DNA from: Paraburkholderia sprentiae WSM5005
GTDB lineage: Bacteria > Pseudomonadota > Gammaproteobacteria > Burkholderiales > Burkholderiaceae
Assembly (NCBI RefSeq): GCF_001865575.2
Contig: NZ_CP017563.2
Span: 434,001-498,000 of the forward strand
DNA length: 64,000 nucleotides
Direction: 5' to 3'
The notes under the pieces are model-generated. The model did no database searches and had not been told where the DNA came from. It was given only the letters and a program-made list of their open reading frames with translations. Shown here one piece after another: positions 45,738-52,969 of the stretch. The translations under genes were made by a program, and so were the position numbers. Each line of letters starts with the position of its first letter. Within the stretch, counting starts at the first letter, position 1.

Positions 45738-46952
45738 TCAAGTTTCGATCGCCTGCGCAAGCGATTCCGCCGTTGCGGCGGACAGGGTCCAACCGAGATG
45801 GCCATGTCCCGTGTTGTAGAAAACGCCTGGGCGCTTGCCGCGTCCGACTCGCGGCAACATGCGTGGCAGCATAGGGCGCAGGCCCGCCCATGGAATGACC
45901 CGCGCGGTGGAGACTTCCGGGAACAGGCGGCGGGTCCATTCGACCAGCGGCGTCACGCGGTCCGCACGAATGTCGCGACTGAAGCCGTTGATTTCAGCCG
46001 TGCCCGCCACGCGGAAACGATCGACGCCGAGCCGGCTCGTGACAATCTTGGCTTTGTCGTCGAGCAGGCTGACCCAAGGCGCCGCGCGGCGGCTTTGTTC
46101 GTCGTCGAGGCAGACGGTGATTGAATAACCCTTCACCGGATAGACGTTGACGCGGTCGCCCAGCATGGCGCCGAACGCGCGACTGCCGACACCTGCGCAA
46201 ACGACGATCTGTTGGAAAACGTCCACGTTCCGTGCACCCGCGTTCGTCGCGTCGATGGTGAAGTGTCCGTCACCGCCTTGCTTGATCGAGTCGATCGACG
46301 TGTCGTAACGGAATTCGACACCGCGACGCACGCACGCGTCGGCCAGACCGCGCGTGAACTTGTGAATGTCGCCCGTCGAATCGGACGGTGTGAAAAAGCC
46401 GCCGTAAAACTGGCCCTGCAACGCCGGTTCGATGAGACCAATTTCGTTCGCGCCGACGGCATAACGATCCAGGCCGCCTTCACGCAGCAGCACGTTCACT
46501 CGCGCGGCGGCGTCATAGTCCTTGCGATGCGCATAGATATGCAGGATGCCGCGGCGCTCCAGATCGAACTGGATGTCTTCGCGCTCCGCAATCGAAAAGA
46601 GATGCTCGCGTGCGGCCAGCGCGAGGCGTACCGTTTCGATGGTATTCACGCGGTAGTTCGGGATCTGCCGCAGGAATTCGCCCATCCACGAATACTTGTG
46701 CCATGAAGGAGACGGATTCAACAGGAGCGGAGCGTCGCGCGTCAGCATCCAGCGCAGTCCTTTCAGGACGGTGGCCGTATGGTTCCAGACCTCCGCATTG
46801 CTGACCGAAAGCTGTCCCCCGTTCGCAAACGAGGTTTCCATCGCCGCATAGCGATGGCGTTCGTAGACGGTGACATTGAAGCCGCGGCGGGCGAGGGCGT
46901 AAGCGGTCGTGACGCCGGTGATCCCGGCGCCGATAATGGCGATTCGTGACAT
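45738..46952 (-). CDS. dadA: DadA-type D-amino-acid dehydrogenase/glycine-oxidising flavoenzyme
   Basis: 404 residues from ATG 46952 (MSRIAIIGAGITGVTTAYAL); the frame runs upstream into the riboswitch but that part is not coding. FAD motif GAGITGVTTAYALARRG, the DAO-family RHRYAAMETSFANGGQLSVS, mid-domain VVCAGVGSRAFGAMLGDRVN and C-terminal RPMLPRMLPRVGRGKRPGVF with YNTGHGHLGWTLSAATAESL. DadA enzymes oxidise D-amino acids to 2-oxo acids, passing electrons to the quinone pool at the membrane. A tandem glycine riboswitch precedes it, so glycine is a likely substrate or signal. Family-level symbol. Confidence 0.88.
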   Translation of the reverse strand: MSRIAIIGAGITGVTTAYALARRGFNVTVYERHRYAAMETSFANGGQLSVSNAEVWNHTATVLKGLRWMLTRDAPLLLNPSPSWHKYSWMGEFLRQIPNYRVNTIETVRLALAAREHLFSIAEREDIQFDLERRGILHIYAHRKDYDAAARVNVLLREGGLDRYAVGANEIGLIEPALQGQFYGGFFTPSDSTGDIHKFTRGLADACVRRGVEFRYDTSIDSIKQGGDGHFTIDATNAGARNVDVFQQIVVCAGVGSRAFGAMLGDRVNVYPVKGYSITVCLDDEQSRRAAPWVSLLDDKAKIVTSRLGVDRFRVAGTAEINGFSRDIRADRVTPLVEWTRRLFPEVSTARVIPWAGLRPMLPRMLPRVGRGKRPGVFYNTGHGHLGWTLSAATAESLAQAIET

Positions 46953-47033
46953 AAGATGGTCCAGATCGAGTTGAGCATCCCCGGTTGGCTGCGATCGCGA
47001 TGCTTCGCGCAAGACGGCCTCCGGCGTTTGATG

Positions 47034-47210
47034 CCCCATCTGTTCCTGTACCTGAGAGTTTCGCCCGGCCGACAAGGTCAGGCTCCCCTTCGGTGGACGC
47101 ACGCAGCGTCACTCTCCAGATGTTCCTGCAGCACAGTCCTTTTGCCTGAGAGTTTCCGGGGCGGTTGCTCCGTCGGCGTCGCTCACTGAACGATCTCTCC
47201 CGTGCTGCAT
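47034..47210 (-). promoter_or_regulatory. Tandem glycine riboswitch upstream of dadA-like gene
   Basis: Read on the minus strand, the first aptamer has CACGGGAGAGATCG, the arm GACGCCGACGGAGCAACCGC and the core GAAACTCTCAGGCAAAAGGAC (split here at 20: GAAACTCTCAGGCAAAAGGA). The second has CTGGAGAGTGACG, CACCGAAGGGGAGCCTGACC and GAAACTCTCAGGTACAGGAA followed by CAGATGGGG. Two successive glycine-aptamer consensus cores (GGAGAG...CCGA-GGAGCAA/GGGAGC...AAACTCTCAGG) separated by a short linker are diagnostic. It ends 81 bases before the dadA start; those bases form the expression platform. Likely an on-switch for glycine use. Confidence 0.95.
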
Positions 47211-47494
47211 AGGTGGAACCGCATGACGTTACATGACAACGCGGGCCGCTACAAGCATCCAATAACTTGGTTTGCCGTTTGACGTTTGATGCGCAAGCGC
47301 CGAGCAGGAATCGTCTTTGGCCCGGTTACTGGTACGCGGGCAAATGAAGACTCTGGATGACCGGCGGACTCTTGGCGTCGTACGAACTTTTGGGTTATTC
47401 GGTATCGAGGTGAAACTTTCAACGCATTCTGTACCGGCCAGACCGGGGCAATACCGGCCCCACGCTGGCCGGTCAGCACACCCATAACCCGCAG

Positions 47495-47745
47495 CTAACC
47501 GGTTACGTAGCCATAGTCGAGATCCCGTTTCACGAGGGACGGCTCACGCAGTCTCGGATCGCCAAAGCCTCCTCCTCCCGCTGAACGCAGCGTCAGCACT
47601 GCTCCGGGCATCAGCGTCGCGTTGGCGTCTTTGCTGCCTAGCGTGACAGTTTCGCCGCCCTGTTCGATGGTGTAGTGATGCACTGCCCCTGGCTGTCCGC
47701 CTTGGAGGCCATACGGTGCGATAACTTCACCGCTTGGTGCGATAA
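47495..47745 (-). pseudogene. Hydantoinase B/oxoprolinase, C-terminal fragment
   Basis: From about 47745 leftwards the frame reads SGEVIAPYGLQGGQPGAVHH, GAVLTLRSAGGGGFGDPRLR and REPSLVKRDLDYGYVTG, the C-terminal end of hydantoinase B (HyuB) proteins, where GGGGFGDP is characteristic. The N-terminal hundreds of residues are absent; instead the frame is fused to an MHS transporter start. The fragment lies immediately left of the duplicated block. Confidence 0.75.
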
Positions 47746-47910
47746 TGGCGACCGTTGGATTGTCAGGCGGGAAGAAGATCGGCGGGAACGCCAACGACGC
47801 CGCAGTCGCATGGATGAAGAAGTCGTAATGCTCCAATGCCGAGCCAATCGAGCCGCTGGTGCGGCGATCTTCCGCTGGCGCTGGTCGTGGGGCTTAACCA
47901 GGGTGTTCCG
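47746..47910 (-). pseudogene. MHS-family transporter, N-terminal fragment (diverged duplicate)
   Basis: Translation MEHYDFFIHATAASLAFPPI with FFPPDNPTVAIIA copies LEYYDFFIYATAASLVFPQL FF-type sequence of the gene at 52970-54403. At the DNA level 47745-47910 aligns with 54231-54405 with many substitutions and a few indels, and its upstream end (MNRNTLVKPHDQRQRK) is frameshifted relative to the rest. Only about 55 codons remain before the hyuB fusion. Confidence 0.8.
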
Positions 47911-47928
47911 ATTCATGCCTGTCTTATT

Positions 47929-48741
47929 ATGAGAGTTGTCAAGGGAGCAGTTGACCGGTCGCTGCAGGCGATCGAGTTGCTCGCACGTGAGGCGCGCTGG
48001 ATGCGTATGTCCGATATCGCCGCCGAACTCGGGCTGGAGAAGGGCCCCGCCCATCGGGTGCTCGCGCAACTGTGCGAGCAGGGTTGGGCGGAACAGGATG
48101 AACAGACGTCGCAGTACCGTTTGACCTTGAAGCTGTCCCTGCTCGGTCAGCGGTACCTGCATGGGCTCGGTCTGCCGGGCCTGGTGCAGCCGATCCTTGA
48201 CGAAGTCGCCGCCCAGTGCCGCGAGCTGGTCCGGCTGACGGTGGTCAACGAAGGAACACTCGCGTGGCTGGCAGCGTCCCAGGGCGCGGCACCGGGCCTG
48301 ATGTATTCGCCGTCCATGCACAGTCCCATCGTCTTGCACGCCACCTCGGTTGGCAAGGTGTGGCTGGCTGGAATGCCGAACGACCAGGCGATCGAATACG
48401 CCCTGCGTGGCGGACTGGGGAAAGCGTCCGCCGCCGGCGCATGGACGCCGAAGGCCATCACCAGCGTCGAGCAGTTGATTCCGGAGTTGGAGCGGACCAG
48501 GCAGCGTGGCTATGGTCTTGTCGTTGAAGAGGCCGAGCCGGGCGTCGTCGCATTGGCCGTGCCGGTGCGTTCGCTGTCTGACGATGTGGTGGTGGGCACC
48601 ATGAGTATTGCCGGACCGGTCACGCGGTTTCAGCCGGAGCGTTACGAGGCCTTTTACGCGCTATTGCAACAAGCGTCCGCGAAACTGGGTGCCGTATGGC
48701 CGCGCCAGAGCGTCGGTGCGCATGAGAATGAGGCGGCATGA
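47929..48741 (+). CDS. IclR-family regulator, duplicate copy A
   Basis: 270 residues, almost identical to the protein at 54488-55300; I see only two residue differences near the C-terminus (F/V in TRFQPE, E N/V S in HENEAA). N-terminal winged helix-turn-helix AIELLAREARWMRMSDIAAE LGLEKGPAHRVLAQLCEQ, then the IclR effector domain (PIVLHATSVGKVWLAGMPND). Intact, but the about 66-base divergent promoter region of copy B is missing here: only GTCTTATT separates it from the MHS start. It may be unexpressed or use another promoter. Confidence 0.9.
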   Translation: MRVVKGAVDRSLQAIELLAREARWMRMSDIAAELGLEKGPAHRVLAQLCEQGWAEQDEQTSQYRLTLKLSLLGQRYLHGLGLPGLVQPILDEVAAQCRELVRLTVVNEGTLAWLAASQGAAPGLMYSPSMHSPIVLHATSVGKVWLAGMPNDQAIEYALRGGLGKASAAGAWTPKAITSVEQLIPELERTRQRGYGLVVEEAEPGVVALAVPVRSLSDDVVVGTMSIAGPVTRFQPERYEAFYALLQQASAKLGAVWPRQSVGAHENEAA

Positions 48742-48835
48742 ACATGCCGGGCGCAGATCAGCCTATCGAGCGACTCACCGGTTTCGATGAACACGCAGCA
48801 CGCCTTCTCGTCGCGGCGCGCCGGCAGGACAAGCG
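48738..48835 (+). pseudogene. 2-keto-pentenoate hydratase, N-terminal fragment
   Basis: ATG overlaps the IclR stop (ATGA) as in copy B. Reads MNMPGADQPIERLTGFDEHA ARLLVAARRQDKR, matching MNTQGADQALERLTAFDEHT ARILVTARRQGTL of the intact gene at 55297, then leaves homology at about 48835. Nothing of the hydratase fold remains. Confidence 0.75.
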
Positions 48836-49232
48836 GCGCTCACGCTTATGCAATGGGGCTGACTCGTCACACCGACAACCGATAGTCTAGGGTGCCCTGG
48901 CAGCGCCACTTTTTTTAACGCGCCGGGGATTCACTTCGGACTGCGAAGCGGACGCTTCCAGTCGTCCCGCTGCGCTTCTGTGTCGCAACGGGCCTTAGCG
49001 CCAGCTCGCTTGATCCACTGAACGGCCAAAACGAGCACCGCAGCGACAAGACCATCGGGCGGACGCTCAAGGCCGACGTGAGAGCAGCGTCAGCGTCACG
49101 TTCGGCCGCCGCACGGCGACAGCAACGCCGCGTCGCCGAACGGAACATGGTCGTTGCTCGAAAGACATGTTGTGTAGGTCCAGCTCAATAGCGAGGCGCC
49201 GGACGTAGGGGCGCCGTATTGTCCGGTCAGCA
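48836..49232 (+). other. Intergenic, nothing recognised
   Basis: About 400 bases between the duplicated block and the hydrolase gene. Short frames on the minus strand are arginine-rich and match no family. Likely degraded. Confidence 0.4.
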
Positions 49233-50354
49233 TCACCTGGAGGTGCGGCGTGGGGCTGATTGCAGCAGTTCCTGCAGCTCAGCTTTGTAAAAACGAGCCA
49301 GGCCGGTGGTGCCGTGGCCGCACGTATCCTCGCTGGCAGGGATCAAAAGCACCCGGCCGTGGCGCACATGCTGCATCGCGCGCTCCATCAGACCGGTCTC
49401 GGGCGGATAGCGTTCGTCATCGGCCGCGTTGATGGCGAGCACCGTAGCCCGGATCTGCTCCAAGCCGGACGCCGGGTTATAGCCGCGCGAGGCACCCCAT
49501 TGATATAAGAAGTCGTTGGCATCCAACCTGAAAGGCTGGGCCAACAGGGTGTCCAGGAAGTTGTCGGCCAACTCCATTGTCGGAGCCGCTTTCTGGTAGG
49601 CCAGCGTTCCGCCGTTGGTGGCCAGCGCGAAGAACGCGCTGGCAATGCGCAAGGAGCGGGGCGGGCTGGCGTAATTGCCATCAAGGTACTCCGGGTCGTC
49701 GCGGACCATCTCGGTGAGCATGCGGCGCAGCATCCAGTTGCGGCCGGACATCTCGGTCGGTTGCGACGCCATCGGCACCAGCGCGTCCATGAAGTCCGGA
49801 TATCGCACCGCCCAGATCCATGCGTGCATGCCGCCCATCGAGTTGCCGATCAGCAGGCGCAAGTGCCTGATGCCCAGCCCCTCGGTCAGGAGCCTGTACT
49901 GCGCGAGCACCATGTCGTCGTAGTTGTACGCCGGGAACCGCGTGCGCAGTCGGTCCGACGGCCTGGACGATCCGCCGGCTCCAATTCCGTCCGGGAGAAC
50001 GATGAAATAGTTGTTGGCATCAAGCGGCTGTCCCAGCCCGAACAACTCTCCCGCGAAGGCGGGCGTCAGCATGCTGGCGCCTGTGCCCGTCGTGCCGTGC
50101 AGGACCAGGACCGGCTCGCCGGACGGGTCGCCGATGGTTCGGTAGTGTAGCCGCAGCTCCGGCATCACCTCCCCGGTGTGGAAACGGAAGTCTCGCGCGA
50201 TCCAGTCGCCTTCCTTCGGTGCAGGATAATCGGCCAATTGCAATATCTCGTTAGCGGCATAGGCGTGCGACGCAATCCGATGGCCTGGATTACCCGGAAA
50301 TCGATTCAAGAGTCTGAAGCGCACCGCCCTGCCGAGCAGAAGCGTAGGCCGCAT
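49233..50354 (-). CDS. Alpha/beta hydrolase of the homoserine O-acetyltransferase-like group, odd N-terminus
   Basis: Up to 373 residues. The conserved part starts ANEILQLADYPAPKEGDWIA RDF, includes VLVLHGTTGTGASMLTPAFA, the nucleophile elbow LLIGNSMGGMHAWIWAVRYP (Ser about 170), Asp in AINAADDERYPPE and His in EDTCGHGTTGLARF. Members of this MetX-like group are normally exported; here the residues before ASHAYAANE (arginine-rich, RFRLLNRFPGNPG) are not a functional signal peptide, and they overlap the end of the upstream dehydrogenase gene by 65 bases. The true start may have been lost by deletion, or translation may begin internally. Confidence 0.75.
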   Translation of the reverse strand: MRPTLLLGRAVRFRLLNRFPGNPGHRIASHAYAANEILQLADYPAPKEGDWIARDFRFHTGEVMPELRLHYRTIGDPSGEPVLVLHGTTGTGASMLTPAFAGELFGLGQPLDANNYFIVLPDGIGAGGSSRPSDRLRTRFPAYNYDDMVLAQYRLLTEGLGIRHLRLLIGNSMGGMHAWIWAVRYPDFMDALVPMASQPTEMSGRNWMLRRMLTEMVRDDPEYLDGNYASPPRSLRIASAFFALATNGGTLAYQKAAPTMELADNFLDTLLAQPFRLDANDFLYQWGASRGYNPASGLEQIRATVLAINAADDERYPPETGLMERAMQHVRHGRVLLIPASEDTCGHGTTGLARFYKAELQELLQSAPRRTSR

Positions 50355-51309
50355 CCATGACCTGCATCATCGCCTCGGCGTCGCGCAATGACGCGATCGG
50401 CTTTGCACCTGTGCGGCATTCAGCAAGTACCCGCTTGACGAACAGTGGGTAGTAAATGTCAGTCTCTAACTGGAGACGGCGACTTCGAGTGCCGGCGGCA
50501 AGATTGTTCCGGTCGCGAATCTCGATCCGGTCGGGGCCCGATTTCGCGTACATACGATCGGATGAAAGGGTGAAGGAGAATTCGCGCTGCTCGTCTTGAG
50601 TACTGGGAAAGCTGTATCCGGTCTCAACAAGCCCGATCACGCCGTCTTCGGTTTGCATTGTCAGCAACGAGTAGTCCTCGACGGCGCCTCGATGCGTTCG
50701 GGAGTTCATGGTGGCGGAGACTCGCGCGACCTCCTTACCGGTCAGTAATCTGAAGAGATCGATGAAGTGGGTCGCGACATTGATCGTGGATCCGCCTCCG
50801 GAAAACACCGGGTCGAGCGCCCAACCCGCGCCTGCAGCTTCATAACGACCAGGCGGACCGACAATGAAACGGAACGACATGTAGTTGAAGTCCGACGGTA
50901 TGCAATCCTCTGCATCCTCCAGTGCGCCGAGCAACTCGCTCATCCGGAAGATCAACGGTACGGCGCAATAAAGATTGGCTTCCTCCGTCAGTTTTCGCAG
51001 CCGCGTGACCTGCGACATGTTTACGCCGCAGGGTTTCTCCAGCGCGAACGGAATTTTTCGTTCGATCACCGCCTCCGCGAGCGTCGGCATTTCGGAATGC
51101 CGCCCAAACACAAACGCGAAATCGACGTCCTCGCGCTCGAGCAACTCATACGCCGACGAGTACAACGTGCTCCCAAAGCGCGCGGCAATTGCCTGTCCTT
51201 TTACTTGCTCCGCATCTGAAACGGCTACCACCTGGATACCGGGCGCCTCGAGCGCATCGAGATAGAGTGGGACATGCCAATGGCTGGCCTCCAGCAATGC
51301 GACTTTCAT
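50290..51309 (-). CDS. Gfo/Idh/MocA-family oxidoreductase
   Basis: 339 residues. N-terminal NAD(P) fold (MKVALLEASHWHVPLYLDAL EAPGIQVVAVSDAE) with the family lysine in IPFALEKPCGVNMSQVTRLR, then the alpha/beta C-terminal domain including GGGSTINVATHFIDLFRLLT (catalytic His) and ETGYSFPSTQDEQREFSF. Such enzymes oxidise or reduce sugars and cyclitols. Leftward gene in the catabolic cluster, 172 bases after the shikimate-dehydrogenase-like gene. Probably the step that makes a keto or lactone intermediate. Confidence 0.9.
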   Translation of the reverse strand: MKVALLEASHWHVPLYLDALEAPGIQVVAVSDAEQVKGQAIAARFGSTLYSSAYELLEREDVDFAFVFGRHSEMPTLAEAVIERKIPFALEKPCGVNMSQVTRLRKLTEEANLYCAVPLIFRMSELLGALEDAEDCIPSDFNYMSFRFIVGPPGRYEAAGAGWALDPVFSGGGSTINVATHFIDLFRLLTGKEVARVSATMNSRTHRGAVEDYSLLTMQTEDGVIGLVETGYSFPSTQDEQREFSFTLSSDRMYAKSGPDRIEIRDRNNLAAGTRSRRLQLETDIYYPLFVKRVLAECRTGAKPIASLRDAEAMMQVMDAAYASARQGGALQTLESISG

Positions 51310-51481
51310 GCGTGTTCTCCCTTCGCACCGTCGACGAATCGACTCCGTGCTTGCGCGATGCGCGCATCAAAGCTGGCCGCACATACCAATGTGGAAACGT
51401 TGAAACTGTTCATCGCATCTTCCCTCCATTCAAACTGGTAAAACTGTCGATTCCGGGCGCTTTCTCAGAGGCGTTAGGGCA

Positions 51482-52345
51482 TTAACGACTTGCGTTCGTT
51501 GCAGGCGCGAAAAGCACGCCGTCGTCTGGTGCTGACCTTCCAGCAGGGCGGTAATCGAACCCAAGGAAGCGTAGGGCATGCACTGCCTGCCCTTCATGCA
51601 TCGGCCCCCCGTCCTGGGTACGACAGCCGCGCGCATGCGCGGCGCGGCGAAGCTGCGTCGGCTCTGGCGCATTGATGATGTCTACGACGATGGTGCCGGG
51701 TGCGAGCCGCTCGGGATTGACAGGCATGGCGTCATTCGCGTTCATGCCGAGCGGTGTGGCATTGATCACGACTTCGAAACCGTGCGGGTCGGGAGGTCCG
51801 GAATGCGTGATGCAACCGGTTTCGGCAGCAACGGATTTCGCGAGATCGGCAGCCCGCTGCTCGTCGACGTCGGATAGCGTTAACGTTCGGGCGCCCGCCG
51901 CCGCGACGGCAAATGCGATGGCCCTGCCTGCGCCTCCGGCACCGACGAGAAGAACGGACTTATTCGCCGGATGATTGCCTTCCCATTGCATGCCAAGCAC
52001 ACAGCCGACACCATCGAATATGGCTCCCACCCAGCGTCCATCTTCTTCGCAACGTATCACGTTGAGTGCGCCGACCCTGGAAGCAGTGGGATGGAGTTCG
52101 TCGACATAGTCCAGCATCCGTTGCTTATGAGGCATCGTGACCAGCAGGCCGGAAAGATTGCGTAACGCTCGTGCGCCGGCGACGAATGCGGACAGATCCT
52201 CCGCCTTGACCCAAAACGGAACGCAGACTGCGTCCGCGCGCTGTTCGATAAAAATCTGGTTCAGCAGTTGCGGCGACTTGGCTGCCGTCAGCGGATCGCC
52301 CACTAACCCGTAAAGTCGCGTTCTTCCCGTGATATGTGGATGCAT
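51482..52345 (-). CDS. Shikimate/quinate dehydrogenase-like protein (AroE family)
   Basis: 287 residues from ATG 52345, with GAGG 6 bases upstream; ATG 52384 is an alternative. N-terminal substrate domain GRTRLYGLVGDPLTAAKSPQ (the S-x-S substrate motif is changed to AKSPQ) and LLVTMPHKQRMLDYVDEL (catalytic Lys in PHK). NADP fold LLVGAGGAGRAIAFAVAAAG, then NATPLGMN and the ending DGGPMHEGQAVHALRFLGF. The AroE paralogues in catabolic clusters act on shikimate- or quinate-like compounds. Same direction as cupin and MHS genes. Confidence 0.88.
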   Translation of the reverse strand: MHPHITGRTRLYGLVGDPLTAAKSPQLLNQIFIEQRADAVCVPFWVKAEDLSAFVAGARALRNLSGLLVTMPHKQRMLDYVDELHPTASRVGALNVIRCEEDGRWVGAIFDGVGCVLGMQWEGNHPANKSVLLVGAGGAGRAIAFAVAAAGARTLTLSDVDEQRAADLAKSVAAETGCITHSGPPDPHGFEVVINATPLGMNANDAMPVNPERLAPGTIVVDIINAPEPTQLRRAAHARGCRTQDGGPMHEGQAVHALRFLGFDYRPAGRSAPDDGVLFAPATNASR

Positions 52346-52394
52346 TGTGGCCTCATGTCCGATGTTGACGGAAGGTGCAGTCATCGCGTACTGC

Positions 52395-52847
52395 TCACTT
52401 CCAGGGTGCCGGGGCTTCGGCGAGATCCCATGTTCCGTAGACAGCGGGCTCGTTAATCTCGATGACTTCGAGGTCGTCGGAGCGCCAGATCACATTGTGC
52501 GGAACGCCGGCGGGTTGCGAGAGGTCGTCTCCGGCGTTGAGCGTCACATCGCCCTCTACGCCGGCGAAACGGAACGTCACCGATCCGCGCAGCACATACA
52601 GATAGTGCGCAGTCATGTCGTGCCAATGCCAGCCCGTGGCATCGGTGAACGGGGTCAGTGCGCGAATGTGCTTGGCGCCGATGCGACCGTTGGTCACCGC
52701 GGCGAGTCCGAGGTCGCGATACTCGGAGTCCGCGCGCAGCCCTTCCTTGTTCCAGACGGCTGCGGATGCGCTCACACGTGCGAATGGAGTCAGGGATTGC
52801 GCGAGTTCGCGCGGGCCATCGTAACGTGGCGTACTTTGGTTGTGCAT
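52395..52847 (-). CDS. Small cupin protein
   Basis: 150 residues. Single cupin barrel: TDATGWHWHDMTAHYLYVLR (HWH metal ligands), GSVTFRFAGVEGDVTLNAGD DLSQPAGVPHNVIWRSDDLE (third His). Probably a metal-dependent isomerase or a sugar-acid binding enzyme, cytoplasmic. Ten bases of separation from the dehydrogenase gene start (52384/52395) point to one transcription unit. GAAAGA lies before the ATG. Confidence 0.85.
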   Translation of the reverse strand: MHNQSTPRYDGPRELAQSLTPFARVSASAAVWNKEGLRADSEYRDLGLAAVTNGRIGAKHIRALTPFTDATGWHWHDMTAHYLYVLRGSVTFRFAGVEGDVTLNAGDDLSQPAGVPHNVIWRSDDLEVIEINEPAVYGTWDLAEAPAPWK

Positions 52848-52969
52848 GTGTCTTTCTCCTGTGTGGCATCAGATATTGGCGAGTGCCGCAGCCGCGTGTT
52901 CCTGCCCGGCTCGTCCGAACAGCGTAAGTTGCGCCGGGCGGTTGCTGCCGATATGGCCCCTGCTTTCGG

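Larger units (their letters stand above)
47745..48835 (+). repeat. Duplicated block, copy A (other copy 54231-55393)
   Basis: Covers the MHS start, the IclR gene and the first about 30 codons of the hydratase gene, same orientation as copy B. Identity is uneven: the IclR gene is almost unchanged while both flanks carry many differences. Confidence 0.85.

Noticed and set aside
46953..47102. Extending the DadA reading frame to an ATG at 47102
   Set aside because: That stretch lies in the expression platform and second aptamer of the glycine riboswitch, and the family starts at MSRIAIIGAGITG.
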